From Dongia_B sp964406155 (lineage in GTDB: Bacteria > Pseudomonadota > Alphaproteobacteria > Dongiales > Dongiaceae): a DNA stretch of 64,000 nt. Positions within the stretch are counted from its first letter, which is position 1; each line of letters opens with the position of its first letter. Below, piece by piece: positions 43,529 through 52,752 of this stretch. Location of the stretch: NCBI GenBank assembly GCA_964406155.1, contig CAYOQR010000008.1, forward strand, positions 1-64,000, given 5' to 3'. The translations under genes and the position numbers were made by a program. The notes below the pieces were generated by a model. The model was not told where the DNA came from, made no database searches, and was given only the letters and a program-made list of their open reading frames with translations.

Positions 43529-44443
43529 TCATACGGGGCGATGCAAGGCCACCCCGGCGATCACCAGCAGCACGCCGGTGATCTCTAATGTCGAAGGCAA
43601 TTGTTGCAGGATCGCAATCCCCATGATGACAGCCACGGCCGGCAACAATGCCAGAAACAGGGCGAAAGTCGCACGCGGCAATCGCGCCATCGCCCATTGA
43701 TCGCAGATATAGGGAATGACGGAAGACATCAGGCCGACCGCAACGGCCGATGCGAACAATGGCAGCGAGAAAAAAGCAGGGACGGCATCTGTGACGCCGA
43801 TCGGCAGTCCCGCCAGCATGGCGATTGCCATGGCCAGAGCCAACCGATCGACACCGGTGCCGCCGCCAGCAGCCGCGAGACGATGGCCCAGCACCACGTA
43901 GAGAACGAAGAGCGCGCAATTGGCAAAGGCGAAAACATAACCGACAGGCTCGGCAACCAAACGCAGGCTGCTCAGCAAGACAACGCCCAAGCTCGCCAGG
44001 AGAAGAGCCGTCAAGTTGCGGCCGTTGCGCAATCCGGCGGCGGCCAGGGCGATCGGTCCCAGAAACTCGATCGCGCCCACCGTTCCCAAAGGCAGGCGGC
44101 TGATCGCGATGTAGAAGCACATATTCATCGCCGCCAGGACCCCGCCGAGCGCGACGATCAGATATCGCTCGCCACGGGTCAGCCCTCCGGCATAACGCCA
44201 GGGCCGGCGCCAGAGGACCAGGATGACGGCAGCCGTCGCGATGCGCAGCCAGGCGACACCAAGCGGCGGCAATGCTGCGAACAGCAGAACGGCACAAGCC
44301 GGCCCGAGATAATGGAAGACCGCGCTGATGATGAAAAAGACATGCGGCGGAAGCCGGGTCGGATTCCAGGCTCGGGAACGTCCGGCACGGGCACGGGCCA
44401 AACCATTATCGCTAATCGTATCGATATCTGGATCATGCGCCAT
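43529..44443 (-). CDS. DMT-superfamily exporter (RhtA/EamA-like)
   Basis: A 304-residue inner-membrane protein with about ten helices. HVFFIISAVFHYLGPACAVLLF and two EamA-like halves match the RhtA group, which exports threonine and homoserine or similar compounds. A longer start at 44479 is open; I favour the ATG at 44443 before AHDPDIDT. The divergent Lrp-type regulator 90 nt away suggests amino-acid-dependent control. Confidence 0.8.
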   Translation of the reverse strand: MAHDPDIDTISDNGLARARAGRSRAWNPTRLPPHVFFIISAVFHYLGPACAVLLFAALPPLGVAWLRIATAAVILVLWRRPWRYAGGLTRGERYLIVALGGVLAAMNMCFYIAISRLPLGTVGAIEFLGPIALAAAGLRNGRNLTALLLASLGVVLLSSLRLVAEPVGYVFAFANCALFVLYVVLGHRLAAAGGGTGVDRLALAMAIAMLAGLPIGVTDAVPAFFSLPLFASAVAVGLMSSVIPYICDQWAMARLPRATFALFLALLPAVAVIMGIAILQQLPSTLEITGVLLVIAGVALHRPV

Positions 44444-44535
44444 ACCTTCAGCAAAGACCGATAGGGCCAAGCTGTACATGCCGCTTTAAATGCCGGAAGA
44501 TCATCGGGCCTTCAGAATGGAAAGGAAATGCCGCC

Positions 44536-45042
44536 TTGTCCCTTCGCCCCCGTTCTGCTGCTACAGCCGCCCTCCCCTTGCCGGAAATCCTGCGCGACGG
44601 ACGCAATGTCAAGCTGCTGCGGTTGCTGCGGGATGATCCGCGGATCACTATCTCGGAACTGGCCCGGCAAATCGGCATGTCCGCTCCGGCGGTGCGGGAG
44701 CGCGTGCAGCGCCTGGAGGAAGCGGGCGTTATTCGCGGCTATCGCCTCGAGCTGGACCCACAGGCGCTCGGCTTTCCCATCACCGCTTTCGTGCGGATCC
44801 GGCCGATGCCGGGCAAACTGACCAAGATCGCCGAATTGGCGCAGCGCCTGCCGCAGGTGGTGGAATGCCACCGGGTGACGGGTGAGGATTGCTTCATCCT
44901 CCGGATTCATCTCGATGCGCTGGAGAAACTCGACACCATTCTTGATCGGTTCCTGGCCTACGGCCAGACCACGACATCGCTGGTGCAGTCGACGCCGGTT
45001 CCCCTGCGGGGCCTGCCGCTACCCGGCGACAACCGCGGCTAG
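44536..45042 (+). CDS. Lrp/AsnC-family regulator
   Basis: A 168-residue regulator. The HTH is LLRDDPRITISELARQIGMSAPAVRERVQRLE; the RAM/AsnC domain follows (AFVRIRPMPGKL to CHRVTGEDCFILRIH). A TTG start at 44536 has AAAGGA upstream. It probably controls the divergent exporter. Its stop codon overlaps the first bases of the 58-bp palindrome. Confidence 0.88.
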   Translation: MSLRPRSAATAALPLPEILRDGRNVKLLRLLRDDPRITISELARQIGMSAPAVRERVQRLEEAGVIRGYRLELDPQALGFPITAFVRIRPMPGKLTKIAELAQRLPQVVECHRVTGEDCFILRIHLDALEKLDTILDRFLAYGQTTTSLVQSTPVPLRGLPLPGDNRG

Positions 45043-45098
45043 AGCGCGATGCTTTCAGATTGAAGCACATGTGCTTCAATCTGAAAGCATCGCGCTCT
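45041..45098. repeat. Perfect 58-bp palindrome, copy 2 of the dispersed repeat
   Basis: Two perfect 29-bp arms (45041-45069 and 45070-45098), with outer bases AGAGCGCGATGCTTTCAG. It begins inside the stop codon of the Lrp-type gene and could serve as a transcription terminator, but shares its sequence with the copy at 6404-6530. Confidence 0.9.
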
Positions 45099-45154
45099 CA
45101 TTGATTGAAGAGAGATCGTCAATCCAGCGCGGTTGCCGCCAAGCGCGACCTGTC

Positions 45155-46666
45155 TCAGCCTTCGATGCCTTCCAGGCGGGCGATATACTGTTCGAGCAAG
45201 GCGACGCCATAGCCGGTGCCACCGGACGGGGTCATGCCCTTGTCCTTGCCGAGCAGTTCCTTCGACGCGATATCGAGATGCGCCCAGGCATGGCCGTCGA
45301 CGAACTGATGCAGCAGGGCCGCCGCATAGGCGGCATCGGCCTTGTCCGCATCGGGTGCGAATTGCCGCAGATCGGCGATGGTCGAGGTCAGATCCTGCTC
45401 ATAGGCGGGATCGAGCGGCAGGCGCCACAGACGCTCACCCACCAATTGGCCGGCTTCCGTGAGGTCGCGCGCCAGCTTGTCGTCATTGCTGAAGAGGCCG
45501 GTGAAATACTTGCCCAGCGCCTGCATGACCGAATAGGTCAGGGTCGCAAGATCGATGACGCAACGCGGCTTGTAGTTCTGCACGACATACCACAACGCAT
45601 CGACCAGAATGACGCGGCCTTCGGCATCGGTGTCGAAGATCTCCATGGTCTTGCCGGCCATGGTGGTGACGACATCACCCGGCTTGAAGGCCGAGCCCGA
45701 GGGCATGTTCTCGACCAGAGCGACGATGCCGACCACGTCCACCGCCGCCTTGCGTTCGGCCAAGGCGCGGATCGTGCCGACAACGGCCGCGCCGCCGGCC
45801 ATGTCGCCCTTCATGGTTTCCATCTGCGCGCCCGTCTTGATGCAAAGGCCGCCACTGTCGAAGCAGACGCCCTTGCCGACCAAAGCGACCGGGCCGTCGC
45901 CCTTCTTCTTCCCCTTGGTCCCGTTCCAGCGCAGGATCAGCAGGCGCGGCGGACGCTTCGATCCACCGCCGACGGCGAGCACGCCGCCCATGCCGAGCTT
46001 CGCCATGTCTTTTTCATCGAGCGCCTTGACCTCGACACCCAGCTTGCTGAGTTCCTTGGCGCGGGCGACGAAGGTTTCGGGATAGAGCGTCACCGGCGGT
46101 TCGTTGGTGAGGTCGCGCGCCAGGGCAATGCCATTGGCGACGGCATCCAGGCGTTCCGCCGTCTTGCGCGCGGCCGTCTGCGCCCCCGTGACAACGGTCA
46201 GCGCCTTCAGCGGCTTCGGGTCTTCCGCCGGCCGGCTCTTGCGGTACTTGTCGAAGCGGTAGTTGCGCAGCCGGGCGCCCAGCACCAGATTGGCGGCGAA
46301 GCTGCCTTCGTCCAGCTTCAATCCCTTGGGGAGATCGACCAGGACCGTTGCGGCCGGCTCATGCTCGGCCTGCAGATGGGCGACGATCGCGGCTCCCACA
46401 TCGCGAGCCCCCAGCACCGACAATTCGCGCGGAACGCCGAGACCGACGATCAGCAGGCGGCGCAGCTTCAGCCCGGCCGGCGACAGGATGTCCAGGATCT
46501 GCCCCTGCTTGCCGGTGAAGCGCGGCGCGGCCAAGGCACGGCTCAAAGCCCCGTCGCTGGCGCGGTCCAATCCTTCGGCCTGACCGGTCAATTGACGGTC
46601 ATCGGCCACGAACAAGACCTGGACCGTGGCGCCCGCCGGCACCTTGGCCTGAAAATCGATTTTCAT
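45155..46666 (-). CDS. pepA: Leucyl aminopeptidase, M17 family
   Basis: A 503-residue metallo-aminopeptidase. VGKGVCFDSGGLCIK carries the first metal-binding Lys and Asp; DTDAEGRVILVDAL corresponds to the signature NTDAEGRL, with Asp in place of the first Asn. GDMAGGAAV and KPGDV are also typical. GAGGGG precedes ATG 46666. Peptide turnover in the cytosol is expected. Confidence 0.9.
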   Translation of the reverse strand: MKIDFQAKVPAGATVQVLFVADDRQLTGQAEGLDRASDGALSRALAAPRFTGKQGQILDILSPAGLKLRRLLIVGLGVPRELSVLGARDVGAAIVAHLQAEHEPAATVLVDLPKGLKLDEGSFAANLVLGARLRNYRFDKYRKSRPAEDPKPLKALTVVTGAQTAARKTAERLDAVANGIALARDLTNEPPVTLYPETFVARAKELSKLGVEVKALDEKDMAKLGMGGVLAVGGGSKRPPRLLILRWNGTKGKKKGDGPVALVGKGVCFDSGGLCIKTGAQMETMKGDMAGGAAVVGTIRALAERKAAVDVVGIVALVENMPSGSAFKPGDVVTTMAGKTMEIFDTDAEGRVILVDALWYVVQNYKPRCVIDLATLTYSVMQALGKYFTGLFSNDDKLARDLTEAGQLVGERLWRLPLDPAYEQDLTSTIADLRQFAPDADKADAAYAAALLHQFVDGHAWAHLDIASKELLGKDKGMTPSGGTGYGVALLEQYIARLEGIEG

Positions 46667-46832
46667 GGATAGCCCCTCTTCTTGCACAAATGCCGCGCCC
46701 TGCGGCTGCGCTCCGGTGCTAACCGGCAGGCTGCGAGGTCGCGGCGGGATGAATTCGCGGCGCAGTCAAGCATATTGCGCGCGGCAGGAAAAGGGGATGC
46801 TAGGCAGTAATTGCTAAACCTGGCTGACAAGG

Positions 46833-46901
46833 GGCGGGCCGCCGGATCATGGCGGCCCGCCTTTCTGGTCTGCGGCAAACCGGCTTATTGCCTGCCGGTT
46901 T
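46833..46901 (-). terminator. Two hairpins downstream of the PEP carboxylase-like gene
   Basis: A perfect 11-bp stem (46833-46843 with 46851-46861) and an 8-bp stem (46877-46884 with 46894-46901) lie past the stop at 46917. Neither has a good T run on the minus strand, so termination there is not certain. Confidence 0.5.
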
Positions 46902-46916
46902 TACCTCGTCTCATCG

Positions 46917-49900
46917 TCACCCGAGGGCGCCGACTGTATGGATGACGCCGGAACTGAGGCGCCGGATCAGCGTGTAGAGATGGGCGATCGGCTGGAAGAT
47001 CACCTCATGCTCCCGCTCATAGGTCTGGTGCCAGTCGCCGATATAGGTGGCGATGTCGCCGAAATCGCCCTCGAACTTCACCGGATCGACCTTGGGGAAG
47101 ATGACGTTCAACTTGCGCACGGCATCGTCGATTTCCAGGTGATAGATCTTCGAGAGCAACTGCTGCCGCGTTATCTCATACTGATCCGAGAAATCCGGGA
47201 TATGGGTCGAGAGCATGAAGAGCCGCATCAGCAAGGCGATCCGCAGGCCGTGAATGACCCGCAGATTAAAGCGCGCCTCCGGTGGGATCTTCGGGCCGTT
47301 GGCGCCAACCAGCGCCAGCCCGTCGCGAAGATCCAGCATGTCCTGCTGGAAGGTCCGATAGATCTTGGCGAGCTTCTCATAGAGCCCCTCACCTTCCAGC
47401 AATGCCGCCACCATGCGCAGTTCGGCGGCGCGCTCCGGTTCCTTCGCCTGATAGGCCCGGCTCAGCCACTGACCGGGATCGAAGAGGTCGATATAGCATT
47501 TCAGGGCTTCGAGATCGGTGAATTCCAGCGCCCATTCCACCATGCCCAGCAGGCGCCGCATGCGCGGCGAATTGCGATACGCGCGCTGGAAGCGTTCCGG
47601 ATCGCGCATGATCGCCTGGCCGACGCCACCCACGGTGTTGGCCAGGAAGGCCATCTGCTGCAGGATGCCGTTATGCGGGATCGCCCGCATCTGGGTCGGA
47701 TGGGTGAGATTGACGCGGGTACTGCCGCCATCATGCTGCCGCTTCAAGGCACGTGAGCCGCTGGGGAACAGCAGATTGGCACCGAACGTATCCAGCAGCG
47801 CGGCATAGTTCGGATCGTCCATCACGCGCTCGTTGAAATGGCGGATGGTGATGAAGAATTCCTTGGTGAAGTCCTCTTCCGCCACATAGAGCGGATCGGT
47901 ATCCACGCCATCCTTCGGTTCCTCGAGAATATATTCGAGGATGCGTGTCACCGAGGTGAAGGCGATGGAGGGCGTGATGAAGAGCAGATAGCCGTCGCCA
48001 CCCTGGAAACTCACCTCCTCTTTCGCCCGAACATTGTTCTTCTGGAATTGATGCCGGCTGACCGGCGAGGCAACATATTCCAGCCGCGCCCGGAAACTCG
48101 ACGGGTGGCCACCCCGGCCGATCGATTCCCCATGCGTGTCGAAGATGACGACCTCGACATCGGTGAAGCCGCGATCGCGCATCAGATCGGCCATCTTCAG
48201 TCGCAGCCATTCCACCGAGACGGCGGCCACGGTCTGGCCGAGATGGCGGCCGGCATCGGAGAAGCCGGTCTGGATGCAGAGCCGTCCCCGCTTGCGGACA
48301 TATTCGGCAAAGCTCGGATTCTGCAGAGCCTCGTCGATTACCCGGATCCCGCGCTCGAAGGCCTTGGTGGTTTCGAAAAGCGGCGAGATATCGATACGGT
48401 GTTCGACACCGAACAGCTTGGCGAAATAGAGCGCCGACAGCAAGGTCAGCGGCGCCTCGCATTCGGCGATCAGAAAGCGGACCGGTGTCGTCGCGTCGAT
48501 ATATTTCAGCATCTGGGCGACGATCATGAAGAGACGCTTGGCCGAGGTCCGTTCCGCCATGATCGAGGCAAAGCTGATGCTCATCGGCTTTACTTCAGTC
48601 AGCAGGCGCGAAAGCGATGCCAGATAGCTGCGCTTGCGGGCCGGATCGTCCGGCGCGGTTTCCATGTCGATCAGCTTGCGGATCGCATTATGGATCTGGA
48701 CCGAATTCAAGCGCACATGCGTATGCGCCATGCCGAGACCGTGATTGCCGATTTCCGCCCGCAGGATCAACAGGCGGCGGCGCGCGGCCGGCTTCTTCGT
48801 CAGGTCCAGCGCCCGCTGCACCAGCTCCAGCAACTGCGTCGAATCGATCAGGCGAAGATCGCGCCCGTCATGCATCCGCTTGGCGATACGCCGCACCTGT
48901 TCGTGCCAGGGCTCAGGACTCGCGGAATTGCCGTCGCTGCTGAGCACATCCATCTCATCGCTGACCTCCTTGATCGCCAGCGCGAGACGGCTTTCCAGCA
49001 GCTCCAGCAGATGGGACAGCTCGACACCCTGCTTGTCGCGACCGAGATCGGTGCGCAAGGCCTGGACATCGGTCAGATATTGCTCCAGTTGCAGGGCCTG
49101 CAATTTCAGGCGCTTGCAGAAGGTATCGCTCCATTTGATGTCAGAGCGTCCATCGAGATCGTAGCCGACCCAACTGGCGATGGTCAGCAGCTTGGGCGAC
49201 AATGTCTCCCAATCCTGCGGATAAAGCTCGGCGGCAACGTCGAAGAGCAGATCGTAAACCCGGCGCAAGGCCCGCTGCATGTTGCGGATGGCCTCGATCG
49301 ACAGGTCATGTTCATAAGCGAGATCGATCTTCTGTGGCGCCCGATGCTCGACGGCCCTGGCGAAGCCGAGGCGGCGCTTGCGTTCCGTCGCCCCGAGATT
49401 GCCACCGTCGATATCCCGGCTGGTCGCCAGCTCCGCCATCACCCGCATCATGCCGGTCGTCTGGCTGAAGGTCGGATGCGCCGTCACGACGATACCGAAC
49501 AACTCACGCTCCAGAACCGCCTTGAACTCGGCGAAGGGCCGGACCGCCGGCTTGCTGTCGCGCTTGCCGCCGGTTGAGCTTGTGCCCGGCCCGGTGGCCA
49601 GACGGCGGATCGCCTCCTTGAGCGAGGCGACATTTTTTGCGTCATCGCGCTCGCCCAGATAGTCGCCGAGCCGGGCGGCCCGGTGCTGGAAGGCCTGGAC
49701 CGTCATTTCCTGGACCAGCGTCTCGATCCCGCCATAAGTCAGGCTGCCTTTATCGAGACGCTTGTTGATATCGAGGGCCAGCAATTTGACCGAGTTGCCG
49801 AAAGGATTGCGATCGCGCAAAGAGGCGAGATCGTTGAAGGCAGCCTCCAGCTCCTGCCCCACCTTTGCCGGATCGAGGCCGGTCTGCTGGGGAAAGACCC

Positions 49901-50144
49901 GGGCCAAGGGCACCAGGTCCGGCCCCAGGGTCGAGAGTATCTGAGGATCGGCCGCCAACTGGCTTTTCCTCGAACTGCCACGCAAGCCGATCCGCGCCGC
50001 GCCGCCCGACGATCTTGCCTGGCCGTTTTGTTTCTGCCGGTTGTCCGGCTTCGGGGCTTTTGCCTGTGCTGCGCTGCCGCGCTTGGTCGCCGGCTTGCCC
50101 TGGTGGTTGGTCTTCTCTCGTACGGCCTTCGTCCGCTCGCTCAT
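46917..50144 (-). CDS. Atypical phosphoenolpyruvate carboxylase-like protein
   Basis: A 1075-residue protein related to PEP carboxylase. TAHPTF (221-226) keeps the catalytic His of TAHPTE but has Phe for Glu. VGYDLDGRSDIKW replaces GGDRDGNP. The lysine loop MIGYSDSAKDAG is replaced by QTGFSDAGRHLG. THGESIGRGG (near residue 668) keeps His and the second Arg of FHGRGGSIGRGG, and GSRALKR plus RAIPHNGILQQ (near 795) match the C-terminal signature. The first 60 residues are basic and low-complexity. It may be an altered enzyme or a regulatory pseudoenzyme. The next genes upstream, a CoA ligase pair, suggest a serine-cycle context. Confidence 0.75.
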   Translation of the reverse strand: MSERTKAVREKTNHQGKPATKRGSAAQAKAPKPDNRQKQNGQARSSGGAARIGLRGSSRKSQLAADPQILSTLGPDLVPLARVFPQQTGLDPAKVGQELEAAFNDLASLRDRNPFGNSVKLLALDINKRLDKGSLTYGGIETLVQEMTVQAFQHRAARLGDYLGERDDAKNVASLKEAIRRLATGPGTSSTGGKRDSKPAVRPFAEFKAVLERELFGIVVTAHPTFSQTTGMMRVMAELATSRDIDGGNLGATERKRRLGFARAVEHRAPQKIDLAYEHDLSIEAIRNMQRALRRVYDLLFDVAAELYPQDWETLSPKLLTIASWVGYDLDGRSDIKWSDTFCKRLKLQALQLEQYLTDVQALRTDLGRDKQGVELSHLLELLESRLALAIKEVSDEMDVLSSDGNSASPEPWHEQVRRIAKRMHDGRDLRLIDSTQLLELVQRALDLTKKPAARRRLLILRAEIGNHGLGMAHTHVRLNSVQIHNAIRKLIDMETAPDDPARKRSYLASLSRLLTEVKPMSISFASIMAERTSAKRLFMIVAQMLKYIDATTPVRFLIAECEAPLTLLSALYFAKLFGVEHRIDISPLFETTKAFERGIRVIDEALQNPSFAEYVRKRGRLCIQTGFSDAGRHLGQTVAAVSVEWLRLKMADLMRDRGFTDVEVVIFDTHGESIGRGGHPSSFRARLEYVASPVSRHQFQKNNVRAKEEVSFQGGDGYLLFITPSIAFTSVTRILEYILEEPKDGVDTDPLYVAEEDFTKEFFITIRHFNERVMDDPNYAALLDTFGANLLFPSGSRALKRQHDGGSTRVNLTHPTQMRAIPHNGILQQMAFLANTVGGVGQAIMRDPERFQRAYRNSPRMRRLLGMVEWALEFTDLEALKCYIDLFDPGQWLSRAYQAKEPERAAELRMVAALLEGEGLYEKLAKIYRTFQQDMLDLRDGLALVGANGPKIPPEARFNLRVIHGLRIALLMRLFMLSTHIPDFSDQYEITRQQLLSKIYHLEIDDAVRKLNVIFPKVDPVKFEGDFGDIATYIGDWHQTYEREHEVIFQPIAHLYTLIRRLSSGVIHTVGALG

Positions 50145-50205
50145 CGCGCTACCCCAATTCTTCAAACACTGATCCGTGACGATCACCGCCGGACGTCCAA
50201 AACAA

Positions 50206-50243
50206 AAGCCCGGTGCCGCGAACTGAGCGCCGGCACCGGGCTT
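50206..50243 (-). terminator. Terminator between the CoA-ligase pair and the PEP carboxylase-like gene
   Basis: A perfect 13-bp stem (50206-50218 with 50231-50243) lies just after the alpha-subunit stop. On the minus strand it is followed by TTGTTTTGG. The carboxylase-like gene is therefore probably read separately or by readthrough. Confidence 0.8.
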
Positions 50244-50258
50244 CCAAGTTGAACCCGA

Positions 50259-51143
50259 TCAGGCGGCAGCTTTGCCGAGGGCTTTCAGCATGGTCGTGCC
50301 CAATTCGGCGGGCGACGGTGCAATGGTAATACCCGCCGAGCGCAGAACCTCGATTTTTTCCGCCGCACTTTCGCCACCACCCGACACAATGGCGCCGGCA
50401 TGACCCATGCGGCGGCCCGGAGGCGCGGTGACGCCGGCGATAAAGCCGACCACCGGCTTCTTACGCTTCGACTGTTTCAGGAATTCGGCGGCCTCGTTTT
50501 CCGGCGTACCGCCGATTTCGCCGATCATGATGATGGCATCGGTGTCGTCATCGGCCAGGAACAGCTCCAGGCAATCGGTAAAGCTGGTGCCGTTGACCGG
50601 ATCGCCACCGATCCCCACCAGCGTCGACTGGCCAAGGCCCGCCGCCGTCGTCTGGGTCGCCGCTTCATAAGACAGGGTACCGGAACGGGAGACGACACCG
50701 ACCCGGCCAGGCTTGTGAATATAACCCGGCATGATGCCGATCTTGCAGCCGCCCGGCGTGATGAGACCAGGGCAGTTCGGGCCGATGACGCGGGAATTGG
50801 AATGCACCAGTTCCTTGCGCACCCGCGCCATGTCCTGAACCGGGATACCGTCGGTGATCGCGACGATCAGCTCGATCCCCGCATCGATCGCTTCCAGGAT
50901 CGCGTCCATGGCATAGATCGGCGGCACATAGATGGCGCTGGCATTGGCGCCGGTCTTGGCCCGTGCCTCGGCCACGGTGTCGAAGACCGGCAAGTTGAGG
51001 TGGGTGCTGCCGCCACGGCCCGGCGTGACGCCCCCCACCATCTGGGTGCCATATTCAATCGCCTGCTGCGAGTGGAACGTCCCCTGCGTGCCGGTGAAGC
51101 CCTGGCAGATGACCTTGGTGTTCTTGTCGACAAGGATCGACAT
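50259..51143 (-). CDS. Malate/succinate-CoA ligase alpha subunit
   Basis: A 294-residue alpha subunit: N-terminal CoA-binding QGFTGTQGTFHSQQAIEYGT, then GHAGAIVSGGG with the phospho-histidine. GGGGAGGG precedes the ATG, 2 nt after the beta-subunit stop. The choice between SucD and MtkB (malate thiokinase) rests on the carboxylase-like neighbour, not on the sequence, which looks at least as much like SucD. Confidence 0.85.
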   Translation of the reverse strand: MSILVDKNTKVICQGFTGTQGTFHSQQAIEYGTQMVGGVTPGRGGSTHLNLPVFDTVAEARAKTGANASAIYVPPIYAMDAILEAIDAGIELIVAITDGIPVQDMARVRKELVHSNSRVIGPNCPGLITPGGCKIGIMPGYIHKPGRVGVVSRSGTLSYEAATQTTAAGLGQSTLVGIGGDPVNGTSFTDCLELFLADDDTDAIIMIGEIGGTPENEAAEFLKQSKRKKPVVGFIAGVTAPPGRRMGHAGAIVSGGGESAAEKIEVLRSAGITIAPSPAELGTTMLKALGKAAA

Positions 51144-51145
51144 GC

Positions 51146-52345
51146 TTACGCCCTCCCCGCTGCAGTTTTATTGACGCCTTCCTTGCCGTTGACGGCGGCG
51201 ACGATCTTGCTGGCCGCATCAGCCAGGGTGCTCGCCGTGATGATGGGCAGGCCGGATCCCTGCAGGATCTCCCGCCCAAGATCGACATTGGTCCCCTCCA
51301 GGCGCACCACCAGCGGCCGGTCGAGGCCAACCTCCCGGGCCGCGCCGACGATCCCTTCGGCGATCGAATTGCAGCGCATCATGCCACCGAAGACATTGAC
51401 CAGGATGCCCTTCACCTCTGGGTCGCTGAAGATCAGCTTGAAGGCGCAGGCAACCCGTTCCTTGGTGGCGGCACCGGCGATATCCATGAAGTTGGCCGGC
51501 TTGCCGCCATAGAGCTTGATGATGTCCATGGTCGACATGGCGAGGCCCGCACCATTGACCATGCAGCCGATATCGCCTTCCAGCTTGACGTAATTGAGGT
51601 CGTGGCGCGCCGCCTCGACTTCCAGCGGATCGGCCTCGTCATTGTCGCGCAGATCCTCGATGTCGCGATGCCGGAACAGCGCGTTGTCATCGAAGGTCAT
51701 CTTCGCATCTAGGGCGATCAGCTTGTTGGCCTTGGTGACGACCAGCGGATTGATCTCGATCAGGCTGGCATCGTTCTCGACGAAAGCCTTGTTCATGGCC
51801 ACCAGCAGGCGGACGAATTTGTGAACCTCGCGATCCTTGAGGCCCAGCGAGAAGGCAACCTTGCGGGCATGGAAGCTCTGCATCGGCGTTGCCGGCGGCA
51901 ACTGCACCTTGATGATCTTCTCGGGCGTCTTCGCCGCCACTTCCTCGATATCCATGCCGCCCTCGGTCGAGGCGATCACCGCCACGCCGCCGGTCTTGCG
52001 GTCGATCAACTGCGCCACATAGAGCTCGCGCGCGATTTCGCTGCCCTGCTCGATATAGACGCGCTTCACTTCCTTGCCTTCGGGGCCGGTCTGATGCGTC
52101 ACCAGACGCATGCCCAGCATTTTATCGGCTGTCGCGACCACTTCCTTCACGGAGCGGCAGACCTTGACGCCGCCGGCCTTGCCGCGGCCGCCGGCATGGA
52201 TCTGGGCCTTCACCACCCAGACCGGGCCATCGAGTTCCTCGGCCACGGATTCTGCTTCGGCGGGCGTGTGGGCAACGTCGCCGCGCGGTACCGGTACGCC
52301 ATAGCGCCGGAGAATTTGTTTAGCTTGATATTCATGGATATTCAT
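51146..52345 (-). CDS. Malate/succinate-CoA ligase beta subunit
   Basis: A 399-residue ATP-grasp subunit. MNIHEYQAKQILRRYGVPVP, KAQIHAGGRGKAGGVK, NPLVVTK and GCMVNGAGLAMSTMD are diagnostic. Segments such as HQTGPEGKEVKRVYIE and ALDAKMTFDDNALFRHR recall MtkA as I remember it. No sucA, sucB or mdh gene is beside it, and the downstream neighbour is a PEP carboxylase-like gene. I hold succinate and malate as nearly equal options. Confidence 0.85.
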   Translation of the reverse strand: MNIHEYQAKQILRRYGVPVPRGDVAHTPAEAESVAEELDGPVWVVKAQIHAGGRGKAGGVKVCRSVKEVVATADKMLGMRLVTHQTGPEGKEVKRVYIEQGSEIARELYVAQLIDRKTGGVAVIASTEGGMDIEEVAAKTPEKIIKVQLPPATPMQSFHARKVAFSLGLKDREVHKFVRLLVAMNKAFVENDASLIEINPLVVTKANKLIALDAKMTFDDNALFRHRDIEDLRDNDEADPLEVEAARHDLNYVKLEGDIGCMVNGAGLAMSTMDIIKLYGGKPANFMDIAGAATKERVACAFKLIFSDPEVKGILVNVFGGMMRCNSIAEGIVGAAREVGLDRPLVVRLEGTNVDLGREILQGSGLPIITASTLADAASKIVAAVNGKEGVNKTAAGRA

Positions 52346-52752
52346 GCACCCCTCCCCGCCCGCATTTTCCGGGCATCGTCACAGCCGTTTGCCGAGCCGC
52401 TGCTGAATTGGTGACGTAGGTCGGGTGGCCATTGTGCTGCTTGGCCTTTGAGCCGGAAATGCCGGCTACCACGTCATTCAACAGCGACGATGTAGTGAGT
52501 GTGGCACGGCCTGGGGTGTACTAAAACAATCCCTGACTTTGCCCACTTCCTATCATCCGGCACGCGATCACTCTGGTCGCGCGATGAATGACGCTTAAAC
52601 ACTATTTTTTATTACTCGGGCCCTGAACGTGACCTCCCGATCACGTACTATCTATCTTATTTCATTGACTCTTCTCGGATGTTCTAATTTCGACTAGGAT
52701 CAGGGCGAAAGCGTCACATTCTTCTTCGAGTCGCTGGAAAATTGTCGGACCG
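52346..52752. other. Intergenic region upstream of the CoA-ligase pair and CHAP gene
   Basis: About 400 nt without a convincing gene. ACGTGA-N8-TCACGT (52627-52646) is a perfect interrupted inverted repeat and a possible operator; the stretch from 52590 to 52700 is AT-richer than the surroundings. Confidence 0.45.

Noticed and set aside
43367..43588. Small plus-strand frame in the phosphonate-transporter upstream region
   Set aside because: Covers likely promoter DNA and overlaps the DMT exporter gene; no Shine-Dalgarno.
44882..46672. Long open frame antisense to pepA
   Set aside because: Overlaps a gene with metal-binding signatures; no features of its own.
47838..49577. 579-residue open frame antisense to the PEP carboxylase-like gene
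   Set aside because: Shadow frame; the minus strand has family signatures throughout.
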